The notes beneath the pieces are model-generated. The model had not been told where the DNA came from. It ran no database searches and saw only the letters and a program-made list of their open reading frames with translations. Source: Jatrophihabitans cynanchi (lineage in GTDB: Bacteria; Actinomycetota; Actinomycetes; Mycobacteriales; Jatrophihabitantaceae). From it: a stretch of 64,000 bases of DNA. How positions within the stretch are numbered: the first letter of the stretch is position 1; the number at the start of each line of letters is the position of its first letter. Position numbers and translations under genes: made by a program. Of this stretch, positions 45,035-53,666 are shown one piece after another. Location: contig NZ_CP097463.1 of NCBI RefSeq assembly GCF_027247405.1, forward strand, positions 1,736,001-1,800,000, in the 5' to 3' direction.

Positions 45035-47566
45035 ATGGCCAACGCGATGCGGAGGGTGAGCGTCCGCAACCTGCGCGCACACAAGGTCCGCCTGCTGCTC
45101 ACGCTGATCTCGGTCATCCTCGGTACCGCGTTCGTCGCGGGTTCGTTCGTGTTCACCGACACGCTCAAGGGCAGCTTCGACAAGATCTTCACCACCGCGA
45201 CCAAGGGCATCGACGCGCAGGTGAAGCCGCGGCACGAGTACAGCGCGGGCGTGCCGATCAGCCTGGCCGACAAGGTCCGCTCGCTCGACGGGGTGCGCGC
45301 GGTGCAGCCCGAGATCACGGCGCCCGCCGTGCTGGTGAACAGTGCGGGCAAGCGCGTCGACCCGGGCGGCGCCCCCAGCCAGGCCGGCGCCTGGACGACG
45401 GCGGCCGATTCGCTCACCACGCCGCCGAGCTTCGTCTCCGGCCGGGCACCGAGCGGGCCGGACGAAGTCGTCGTCAACCAGAGCGCGGCGAAGAAGGGGC
45501 ACCTGCACACCGGCGATCACGCCAAGGTGGTGCTGCCCAATACCGGCGTCCAGGACGTCACCGTCAGCGGCATCTACCACTCGGACACCGACACCGGCGG
45601 GTACATCGGCGTGCTGTTCACCGAGCAGCGGGCGGTCTCGCTGCTCACGGACGGCGCGCACTACACCGCGCTGGACATCGCGGCCGACTCCGGCGTCTCG
45701 CAGCGACAACTGGCTGACCGGATCGCCACGATCACGCCGTCGACGCTGGAGGTCAAGACCGGCCAGCAGGTGCGCGACGACGCGACGGAGGGCGTCACCG
45801 CCGCGCTGTCGTTCGTGAACTACATCCTGTTCGCGTTCGGCGTGATCGGCCTGATAGTCGGCACCTTCATCATCTACAACACCTTCTCAATGCTGATCGC
45901 CCAGCGGCTGCGCGAACTCGCCCTGCTGCGCGCGATCGGCGCCAGCCGCAAGCAGATCCGCCGCTCGGTCGTGCTCGAGGCGGCGATCATCGGACTGATC
46001 GGCAGCCTGCTCGGCCTGGCCGGCGGCGTCGGACTCGCCTACGGCCTGCACGCGCTGCTGGATGCGCTGGACCTCGGGCTCCCGTCCGGCGGGCTGGTCC
46101 TCTCGCCGCGAACCGTCATCGTGTCGGTGCTGCTGGGCACCGGGGTGACCCTTCTCTCGGCATACGCCCCGGCCCGGCGAGCCGCGAAGACACCGCCGGT
46201 TGCCGCCATGCGCGAGGAGTTCGCGTCGGCGAGCCCGGCGAGCATGCGTCGCCGGATCCTGATCGGACTGGTCTGCGGGCTGCTCGGCGTCGCGGCGACG
46301 GTCGGCGGTTTCGCCAGTTCGTCGGCGGGCAGCAGCGCCGGGTTGACCGGGCTCGGCCTGGTCGGCGTCTGCGCCGGCACGATGCTGCTGTCGCCGGTGC
46401 TCGCCCGCTGGATCATCTCGCCACTGGGCCGTCTGGTGGGGCGTCCGTTCGGGACCGTCGGGCGGCTCGCGCGCACGAACGCGGTGCGCAACCCGCGACG
46501 CACTGCCGCGACTGCGTTCGCGTTGACCCTCGGGCTGCTGCTCGTCAGCGGCATCGCGGTGATCGGCGCGTCGATGAAGTCGAGCATCAACGCGCTGTTC
46601 GACAACAACGTCAAGGCCGACTACATCCTCACCACGAAGATCCAGCTGAACGTCCCCGCCCCGGCGGCAGCCGCGGCCGCCAAGGTCAACGGCGTGCAGT
46701 CACTCACCGAACTGCACGACCTGGACGCGCTGGTGAACGGCAAGCGGCACCGCGGCACCGGTGTCGACGGTCCGCTCACGCCGGTCTTCAACATCCACAT
46801 GGTGCAGGGCAACTACGACGTGTCCGGGAACGGCATGGTGGTCAGCAAGACCGCGGCAAAGGACAACGGCTGGACGATCGGCGATCCCCTGGTGTTCTCG
46901 CGGCCGGGCGGCGCGCGCGTCACCGAGAAGGTCACCGGCATCTACGAGGACAGTCAGCTGCTCGGCCCGTACCTGGTCAACGGCGATGCCTACCGTGCGC
47001 TCGTGCCCAAGAACGAGTGGGCGGACATGGTCGCGCTCGTGCAGGCCGCGCCCGGCACCGACAGCGCGGCGTTGAAGCAGGGTCTCGAGGCGGCGACCAA
47101 CGACTACTACGTGGTCGACGTGAACACTCGCGACGAGTTCAAGGGGCAGATCGCCAGCCAGGTGAACGGCCTGCTCGGGCTGCTCTACGGCCTGCTCGGC
47201 CTGGCCATCGTGATCGCGATCCTTGGGATCATCAACACCCTTGCGCTGTCGGTGGTGGAACGGCGCCGCGAGATCGGGATGCTGCGTGCGGTCGGCATGC
47301 AACGCAAGCAGGTGCGGCGCACGGTGTACCTGGAATCGGCGCTGATCGCGGTGTTCGGGGCCGTGCTGGGCCTGGTGATCGGGCTGGTCTACGGTTCGCT
47401 GTTCACCCACACGCTGCGTGATCAGGGGCTGGATCACCTGAGTGTGCCGTTCGGGCAGAGTGCGCTGTTCCTGGTGCTCTCGGCGGTGGTCGGCGTGCTG
47501 GCCGCGCTGTGGCCGGGGATCCGTGCGGCGCGGACCAAGCCGCTGGAGGCGATCGCCGAGGCGTAG
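45035..47566 (+). CDS. FtsX/MacB-like ABC transporter permease with two FtsX domains
   Basis: An 843-residue membrane protein. Helix 1 (LLLTLISVILGTAFVAGSFV) is followed by a large extracytoplasmic domain (about 45-255), three helices with an FtsX domain near 260-390, a second pair near 405-460, a helix near 500, a second outside domain (515-705) and a final FtsX domain ending IRAARTKPLEAIAEA. Duplicated-half arrangement typical of actinobacterial drug/peptide-sensing or lipoprotein exporters. Works with the ATPase upstream. Substrate unknown; no peptide or sensor gene is adjacent. Confidence 0.92.
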   Translation: MANAMRRVSVRNLRAHKVRLLLTLISVILGTAFVAGSFVFTDTLKGSFDKIFTTATKGIDAQVKPRHEYSAGVPISLADKVRSLDGVRAVQPEITAPAVLVNSAGKRVDPGGAPSQAGAWTTAADSLTTPPSFVSGRAPSGPDEVVVNQSAAKKGHLHTGDHAKVVLPNTGVQDVTVSGIYHSDTDTGGYIGVLFTEQRAVSLLTDGAHYTALDIAADSGVSQRQLADRIATITPSTLEVKTGQQVRDDATEGVTAALSFVNYILFAFGVIGLIVGTFIIYNTFSMLIAQRLRELALLRAIGASRKQIRRSVVLEAAIIGLIGSLLGLAGGVGLAYGLHALLDALDLGLPSGGLVLSPRTVIVSVLLGTGVTLLSAYAPARRAAKTPPVAAMREEFASASPASMRRRILIGLVCGLLGVAATVGGFASSSAGSSAGLTGLGLVGVCAGTMLLSPVLARWIISPLGRLVGRPFGTVGRLARTNAVRNPRRTAATAFALTLGLLLVSGIAVIGASMKSSINALFDNNVKADYILTTKIQLNVPAPAAAAAAKVNGVQSLTELHDLDALVNGKRHRGTGVDGPLTPVFNIHMVQGNYDVSGNGMVVSKTAAKDNGWTIGDPLVFSRPGGARVTEKVTGIYEDSQLLGPYLVNGDAYRALVPKNEWADMVALVQAAPGTDSAALKQGLEAATNDYYVVDVNTRDEFKGQIASQVNGLLGLLYGLLGLAIVIAILGIINTLALSVVERRREIGMLRAVGMQRKQVRRTVYLESALIAVFGAVLGLVIGLVYGSLFTHTLRDQGLDHLSVPFGQSALFLVLSAVVGVLAALWPGIRAARTKPLEAIAEA

Positions 47567-47688
47567 CTCGTGCCTCCTCGTCCCGGCAAGTCGACACTGA
47601 CGTTCCAGCCGGACCTCGCGCCGCGCTGATGCGGTTCCGCAATGGGGAGACGCGCCCCAGGCCGGACGACTCAGTCCTCGTCGTGCCG

Positions 47689-47726
47689 ATCGGGGTCTGC
47701 TGGCGAAACTGCTAGCAGACCCCGAT
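47689..47726. terminator. 13-bp perfect hairpin, probable factor-independent terminator
   Basis: ATCGGGGTCTGCT (47689-47701) and AGCAGACCCCGAT (47714-47726) are exact complements around a 12-base loop. It lies 122 bases after the FtsX-like stop. There is no T run, so termination would rely on stem stability, or the element may have another RNA role. Confidence 0.6.
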
Positions 47727-47810
47727 GCGCCAGGACGGGTTTCGACGGGCTTCGAGGAACGACACCGGGAGGGCAATTGTCTTCCTCGGCACACTTTTTT
47801 GGTCGTAGGG

Positions 47811-47841
47811 TTGGCGCAGGCGGGGGGCTGGGTCTTACCGT
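47811..47841 (+). promoter_or_regulatory. Putative promoter for the micro-ORF / DUF5319 unit
   Basis: TTGGCG (47811-47816) and TACCGT (47836-47841) are 19 bases apart (18 if TTACCG is taken as -10). The predicted start of transcription, seven bases further on, coincides with GTG 47848, consistent with leaderless translation. The spacing is longer than ideal. Confidence 0.4.
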
Positions 47842-47847
47842 GGACGC

Positions 47848-47874
47848 GTGACACATCGCGTGGGGACCCGATGA
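47848..47874 (+). CDS. Candidate 8-codon leaderless micro-ORF (VTHRVGTR)
   Basis: GTG at 47848 begins a frame of eight codons ending in TGA 47872-47874. The stop overlaps the ATG of the next short frame by ATGA. Its start falls where transcription should begin after the TACCGT box. It may serve only to load ribosomes for the downstream frames. No homology can be claimed for so short a peptide. Confidence 0.35.
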   Translation: MTHRVGTR

Positions 47875-47966
47875 GAGCCGAGCGACGCTTGCGGAGCGAG
47901 CAGCGGGCGCAGCGACGCTTGCGGAGCGAGCAGCAGGCGCAGCGACGCTTGCGGAGCGAGCGGTGA
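47871..47966 (+). CDS. Candidate 31-residue Arg-rich repeat peptide upstream of DUF5319
   Basis: ATG 47871 to TGA 47964-47966 encodes a basic peptide made of 10-residue repeats (QRRLRSEQxA), because the 30-bp DNA repeat preserves the frame. GGGGA lies upstream. The stop overlaps the GTG start of the DUF5319 gene (GTGA), so it could be translationally coupled to it. Alternatively the frame is a by-product of the DNA repeat. Not recognised as any known family. Confidence 0.35.
   Translation: MRAERRLRSEQRAQRRLRSEQQAQRRLRSER
47881..47962. repeat. 30-bp tandem repeat, 2.7 copies
   Basis: Units at 47881-47910, 47911-47940 and a partial 47941-47962 share AGCGACGCTTGCGGAGCGAG and differ at one base (CAGCGGG versus CAGCAGG). 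The unit contains GCTTGCGGAGCGAGC, resembling the inverted repeat at the uxaC stop. It ends exactly at the DUF5319 start codon. Confidence 0.9.
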
Positions 47967-48343
47967 ATCTCGAGAACGGGCCGCTCGACCCGTTCCTGGA
48001 CGACCCGCAGGATCCGGCCGCGTTGCTGGATGACGCCGAACCGCCGCAGCCGCTGACCGACGAGGAGCGTGCCGACGTGCAGGCCGACCTCGCCGAGCTG
48101 CAGGAGTTCCAGTCGGCGCTCGCGCCGATCGGCATCGAGGGCATCACGGTCGAGTGCGGGGACTGTGGCGAGCAGCACTACTTCGCCTGGGACCTGATGC
48201 GGGCCAACCTGTTCGCCCTGCTGGGCGAGGGCCGTACCCACGTGCACGAACCGGCGTACTCACCGGACCAGGATGCCTACGTCAGCTGGGACTACGCGCG
48301 CGGCTACTCCGACGCCGTCGCCATGCTGAGCAAGCGGCCCTGA
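47963..48343 (+). CDS. DUF5319 family protein
   Basis: A 126-residue soluble acidic protein that parallels Rv3412: GPLDPFLDDPQDPAALL at the start, ITVECGDCGEQHYFAWDLMR near residue 62 with a Cys-x-x-Cys pair, and HEPAYSPDQDAYVSWDYARG near the C terminus. The CxxC and nearby His may bind metal. Function unknown. GTG 47963 was chosen because it is the only start that keeps the conserved N terminus; it directly follows the 30-bp repeats. As in M. tuberculosis it lies near guaB and next to a whiB3-like gene. Confidence 0.88.
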   Translation: MNLENGPLDPFLDDPQDPAALLDDAEPPQPLTDEERADVQADLAELQEFQSALAPIGIEGITVECGDCGEQHYFAWDLMRANLFALLGEGRTHVHEPAYSPDQDAYVSWDYARGYSDAVAMLSKRP

Positions 48344-48469
48344 CCCCTTCGCCGTCCCGGAAAGAATTCCTCGCTCGGCGCGTCACCTTTGGGCGCGCCA
48401 GTCTTTGAAACATGCAAGACGCATCACCCACGCCGAACGGGTGGTCGAGCATGTCGGAGGGCAGAGCGA

Positions 48470-48751
48470 ATGGCCGAGGTGCGACGTCTCCCGGTGCCGC
48501 GAGAGGGCGACTGGGACTGGCAGATGCGGGCCGCGTGCCGGGGTAAGGACACCGCCACCTTCTACCACCCGGAGAACGAGCGCGGCCCGTCCCGCGTCAA
48601 GCGCGAGATCCGGGCGAAGGCGGTGTGCGCACAGTGCCCCGTGGTCGAGAACTGCCTGCGCTGGGCGCTGGCGGCACGCGAGCCGTACGGGGTGTGGGGC
48701 GGGCTGTCTGTCGAGGAGCGGGAGGCGCTCATCGCGCGCAAGCCGGCCTGA
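48470..48751 (+). CDS. whiB3: WhiB-family regulator, WhiB3-like by sequence and position
   Basis: A 93-residue iron-sulfur regulator. WDWQMRAACRG near residue 15 gives the first cysteine, then HPENERGPSRVKREIRAKAV, the cluster cysteines CAQCPVVENC near 55, and the sigma-contact turn EPYGVWGGLS. HPENERG and the WxWQ start match WhiB3, and the neighbours (DUF5319, groEL) match the Rv3412-Rv3417c order. WhiB3 senses redox state in mycobacteria. ATG 48470 has GGAGGG eight bases upstream. Confidence 0.9.
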   Translation: MAEVRRLPVPREGDWDWQMRAACRGKDTATFYHPENERGPSRVKREIRAKAVCAQCPVVENCLRWALAAREPYGVWGGLSVEEREALIARKPA

Positions 48752-48762
48752 GCCACAGCCGA

Positions 48763-48808
48763 GTTGTCCTCGCTTCGTCACCTGATGCGGTGGCGAAGCG
48801 AGGACAAC
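48763..48808. terminator. Bidirectional terminator between whiB3 and groEL
   Basis: GTTGTCCTCGCTTCG (48763-48777) pairs perfectly with CGAAGCGAGGACAAC (48794-48808). A G-U pair and CACC/GGTG extend it to 20 pairs around a 6-base loop. It lies between the stops of two convergent genes, 12 bases after whiB3 and 22 bases after groEL. Confidence 0.85.
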
Positions 48809-48829
48809 GTGCAGCAGTGCGTATCCGGC

Positions 48830-50850
<2,021 letters not shown>

Positions 50851-50923
50851 GGTGGATCTCCCCTTCTCGGGTTCATATGTCGATGAGCGGGCGGTTGCCG
50901 TCGCGGGGGTCAACCGGTCCTGG

Positions 50924-50950
50924 TTGGCACTCTAGCCCTGCGAGTGCCAA
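50924..50950. promoter_or_regulatory. CIRCE operator (HrcA binding site) upstream of groES
   Basis: TTGGCACTC (50924-50932), nine bases, GAGTGCCAA (50942-50950): a perfect inverted repeat in the CIRCE arrangement, differing from the consensus TTAGCACTC at one position per arm. HrcA represses groE operons through this site until heat shock. It overlaps the -10 region of the promoter. Confidence 0.95.
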
Positions 50951-50957
50951 CTCTCAA
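50929..50957 (-). promoter_or_regulatory. groES-groEL promoter
   Basis: On the minus strand TTGAGA (50957-50952) and TAGAGT (50934-50929) are separated by exactly 17 bases. Transcription would begin near 50922. The -10 box overlaps one CIRCE arm and the spacer covers the rest, so HrcA binding would block RNA polymerase. Confidence 0.75.
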
Positions 50958-50975
50958 CGCCGGGGTGTGCCACCG

Positions 50976-52334
50976 CTACCGGAACGTGTACGCCGCCCAG
51001 CTCCGGCCGGCGTCGCGGGTCGTCCATATCGTCCGGCCGTCCGCGCTGAGCGCCCGGCCGAGGGTCGCGGACTCGAACCCGAGCCACCGTACCTGGCCGG
51101 GGCCGTCCGGCACCGGCGCGAAGCTCGCTCCGCCGTCAGCGCTGCGGTAGAGGACGTCGGAGCCGACGAGCAGCACGTGCTCGGACGCGGCGGCGAACGC
51201 GGTCGCCGGGCCCAGTGCCTGCAATCCTGACTGCCGGAAGGCCTTTCCCGGGCCCGCGGCCGTGGCGACCGCCTGGTGGTCGCCGGCCGTGCGCGGGACG
51301 CACAGCACGCTCACCGACCCGTCGACCGCCGCGGCTACGGCCCTGCTGTCCACCTCGCCGCCCTGCACCGGCTCCTGGCGGCACGGTTCGCCCCGGTCCG
51401 TCCAGGTCGCGCCGTCGTCGCGCGAGACCCACAGCGCGGTCGGGGCGCTGCCGGCGCCGCCAGCGGTGTGCCCGAACACGGCCAGGTAGGCGTCCGAGCC
51501 GATCCGCGACAGTGCCACTCCCGGGCTCATCCCACCGTCGACCTTGGCCACGGTGTGCCACTTCGGCGTGCCGACGGGCGCCGTCTGGACCCAGTACGGG
51601 CAGCCCGGCACGCAGGTGGTCGCGACGCGGATGACGTTGCCGTCCAGCGTCTCCAGCGCCTCGGCGCCACCGGCCTGGCTGGTCCAGGTGTGCCCGCCGT
51701 CGGTGGTCATGAACAGCGCCGCCGGGCCGAAGGCGTAGCCGATGTCGGGCGTGGCGAACCGGACGTGGCTGACGCACCGATCGGCACACTTCTGCAGCGC
51801 GACGCTCGCGCCCGGCGGCGTCATGCTGTGCCAGGTCCTGCCGGAGTCGCGCGTGTAGGCCATCGCGGTGCACGCAGCGCCCGAGCCGTCCAGGCAGTTG
51901 GCGCTGCCGAGCGCCCAGCCGTCGTGTGCGCCGGCGAAACTCAGGTCGACCGCCCGGAAGTGGGCGATCCCGACCGGGTTGGACGCCGTCGAGACCGGCT
52001 GGGCCGGGGCGGACGTCGGAGCGGACGTCGGCGTCGGGGCGGCCGGGGTTGCGCTGTCCAGCGGCGTGGCCCGGTGCAGCTGGGTGGCCGGCGGCGCGGA
52101 CGCGGTGTGCCGTCCGCCGGCACTGATCCCGACCAGGGCTGCGGCGACCGCGGCCACGGCGGCGGACGCGATCAGCGGCAGCGTCCAGGTCCGCCACCTG
52201 TGGGCCTGCTGGATCGGCACGACCGACCCGTGGACGGCGTCGGCGATGATGCGCTCGGCCAGCTGCTCGCCGGGCGGCGCATGCCCGGCCTGCGCGGCCA
52301 GGCTGGCGCGCAGCCGGCGCTCCAGCTCGCTCAT
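50976..52334 (-). CDS. Membrane-anchored BNR/beta-propeller protein coupled to an ECF sigma factor
   Basis: A 452-residue protein. The N-terminal 45 residues are cytoplasmic (MSELERRLRASLAAQ), followed by one membrane helix (LPLIASAAVAAVAAALVGI), a Pro/Ala/Thr/Ser-rich linker (PTSAPTSAPAQPVS) and an extracytoplasmic propeller with Asp-box-like repeats such as YTRDSGRTWHSM, MTTDGGHTWTS, VSRDDGATWTD, YRSADGGASF and TTRDAGRSWA. The start overlaps the sigma factor stop by ATGA. Topology would suit an anti-sigma factor with an outside sensor, but the cytoplasmic part has no recognised anti-sigma domain. Confidence 0.85.
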   Translation of the reverse strand: MSELERRLRASLAAQAGHAPPGEQLAERIIADAVHGSVVPIQQAHRWRTWTLPLIASAAVAAVAAALVGISAGGRHTASAPPATQLHRATPLDSATPAAPTPTSAPTSAPAQPVSTASNPVGIAHFRAVDLSFAGAHDGWALGSANCLDGSGAACTAMAYTRDSGRTWHSMTPPGASVALQKCADRCVSHVRFATPDIGYAFGPAALFMTTDGGHTWTSQAGGAEALETLDGNVIRVATTCVPGCPYWVQTAPVGTPKWHTVAKVDGGMSPGVALSRIGSDAYLAVFGHTAGGAGSAPTALWVSRDDGATWTDRGEPCRQEPVQGGEVDSRAVAAAVDGSVSVLCVPRTAGDHQAVATAAGPGKAFRQSGLQALGPATAFAAASEHVLLVGSDVLYRSADGGASFAPVPDGPGQVRWLGFESATLGRALSADGRTIWTTRDAGRSWAAYTFR

Positions 52335-52831
52335 GCCAGTCTCCTCGGGCTCGCCCCGGACGTGGCACGCAACGCGGCCAGGCCCCGGCTGATCAGGCTG
52401 CGGACCGTCCCGACGCGGCAGTCCAGCGTGCTCGCGATGTCCTCGTCCGGCAGGTCGTGGAAGTAGCGCAGCACGAGCGCAGCGCGCTGCCGGTCGGGCA
52501 GCGTCCGCAGCAGGGTCCACACCTCGTCGCGGTCGGCCAGCTGCGCCGCGGCGTCCCACCCGTCGGCCAGCTCGGGCACCGCTTCGACGGCGAACTCGCG
52601 GCGGTCGGCGCGCCGCTGCTGGTTGATGAAGCCGTTGGCCATCGCGCGGCGCACGTAGGCGAGCGGCACCTCGGCGGCCTCGATCCGGGCCCACTTCGGG
52701 TACAGCCGGGCGAAGGTGTCCTGCACCAGCTCCTCGGCGGCCGCGGCCGAACCGGTGAGCAGGTAGGCGGTGCGCAGCAGCGCGGGCGTGTTGGCCCGCA
52801 CGAACGGGGCGAACTCAGCGGTCCGCTCCAT
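52331..52831 (-). CDS. ECF RNA polymerase sigma factor, SigE-like family
   Basis: A 166-residue extracytoplasmic-function sigma factor. Region 2 has FVRANTPALLRTAYLLTG, AAEELVQDTFARLYPKWARI and YVRRAMANGFINQQRR. Region 4 has LPDRQRAALVLRYFHDLPDE, then the recognition helix DIASTLDCRVGTVRSLISRG. ATG 52831 was chosen since GGAGG lies seven bases upstream. It overlaps the propeller gene downstream, which may be its regulator. Target promoters are unknown. Confidence 0.92.
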   Translation of the reverse strand: MERTAEFAPFVRANTPALLRTAYLLTGSAAAAEELVQDTFARLYPKWARIEAAEVPLAYVRRAMANGFINQQRRADRREFAVEAVPELADGWDAAAQLADRDEVWTLLRTLPDRQRAALVLRYFHDLPDEDIASTLDCRVGTVRSLISRGLAALRATSGASPRRLA

Positions 52832-52848
52832 CACCACCTCCATGCCTG

Positions 52849-52877
52849 GTAGACAGCACGGGCGGCGGCCACGTTGC
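52849..52877 (-). promoter_or_regulatory. Possible ECF-type promoter of the sigma factor gene
   Basis: On the minus strand GCAAC (52877-52873) and GTCTAC (52854-52849) are 18 bases apart, resembling the AAC and GTC core of many ECF promoters. It lies 18 bases before the sigma start codon and could serve autoregulation. Weak, based on pattern alone. Confidence 0.3.
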
Positions 52878-52922
52878 GATGAATCCCGCTCTCACCAGCC
52901 GGGCGTGTGGTGCAAGCGCGAT

Positions 52923-53654
52923 TCACACCGCGTCGAGGTGCGCCGTGAGCGTGATCTCGCCGGCCGCACCGGACATCGTCAGCCGCACGTCGAAGCTGCG
53001 CTCGTCCGCGCCCACGGTGACCTGCCCCGGCCCGATCTCCGGCGACCAGAAGTAGCCCTCGTCCCGGTTGCCTAGGTCGCACTCGTAGTCCAGCGGGTCC
53101 GGATCGTCCTGCGCGCCCAGGTCGTAGCTGCCCGGCCCGTGGTACCCCTCGATGGCGAAGCACAGCCGCAGCAAGGGCTGCCCGCCCACGAGCGGCGCGC
53201 CTTCACCGTCCTCGGGCACCTCGATCGCGACCCGCAGCTCGGGCTGCTCGCCCTCGTCCAGGTCGGCCTCGTCCAGGTCGGCCTCGTCCAGGTCGGTCTC
53301 GTCCAGGTCGGTCTCGGGCGGCTCGACCCGCACGTGCACCGGGCCACTCGCCGACCCGGTCACCGCCCCGCTCACCTGCAGCTGCAACTGGAACAGCGGC
53401 AGCGCAAGGATCTCGGCGCGCGCGTCCGCCTCACGCCGCGCCGCCGCGGCGTCCTGGTTGTCCTTCCAGCGGCGCAGCGAGGGCACCGCGGCGAACGTCA
53501 GGTCCGACGCCACCTTGTCGCCCAGGTCGCGCTGGGCGTTCCCGGCCTGCGCCTCGGCGTACTCGCGCTCGCGCTGGTTGCCGGTCAGCAATTCGGTCTT
53601 CTTCGCCTTCCACCACCGCTTGGCCAGCCCTCCCAGGCTGTTCTCCTCCGGCAT
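52923..53654 (-). CDS. Hypothetical acidic protein with ETDLD/EADLD pentapeptide repeats
   Basis: A 243-residue soluble protein, unrecognised. The N-terminal half is helical and basic (LAKRWWKAKKTELLTGNQRE). A central segment near residues 113-135 repeats the five-residue unit DE-x-DL four times, encoded by a 15-bp tandem repeat. The C-terminal half is beta-rich with many acidic residues (GYHGPGSYDLGAQDDPDPLD, VTVGADERSFDVRLTMSG) and could be a carbohydrate- or calcium-binding-like fold. No signal peptide. ATG 53654 has GGAGGG upstream. Confidence 0.7.
   Translation of the reverse strand: MPEENSLGGLAKRWWKAKKTELLTGNQREREYAEAQAGNAQRDLGDKVASDLTFAAVPSLRRWKDNQDAAAARREADARAEILALPLFQLQLQVSGAVTGSASGPVHVRVEPPETDLDETDLDEADLDEADLDEGEQPELRVAIEVPEDGEGAPLVGGQPLLRLCFAIEGYHGPGSYDLGAQDDPDPLDYECDLGNRDEGYFWSPEIGPGQVTVGADERSFDVRLTMSGAAGEITLTAHLDAV
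53253..53312. repeat. 15-bp tandem repeat, four copies, within the hypothetical gene
   Basis: Four head-to-tail copies of CTCGTCCAGGTCGGC, the last two with a C-to-T change at the end. The unit is a multiple of three, so copy number can vary without breaking the frame. It encodes the acidic DE-x-DL repeat on the minus strand. Confidence 0.9.
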
Positions 53655-53666
53655 CGCGATCCCTCC

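Larger units (their letters stand above)
47567..47847. other. Gene-free region after the FtsX-like gene
   Basis: 281 bases without a convincing gene. It holds a 13-bp perfect hairpin (47689-47726, listed separately) and a T-run at 47795-47800 not preceded by a stem. A possible promoter for the next unit has TTGGCG at 47811-47816 and TACCGT at 47836-47841. Short frames here lack ribosome sites and family resemblance. Confidence 0.6.

Noticed and set aside
47791-47802. T-run as an intrinsic terminator
   Set aside because: No stem immediately precedes the six T residues.
47642-47851. 69-codon frame before the DUF5319 leader
   Set aside because: It runs through the perfect hairpin, lacks a ribosome site and has no recognisable protein features.
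47881-47962. 30-bp direct repeats as a CRISPR array
   Set aside because: The units are head-to-tail with no spacers between them, only 2.7 copies exist, and no cas gene is nearby.
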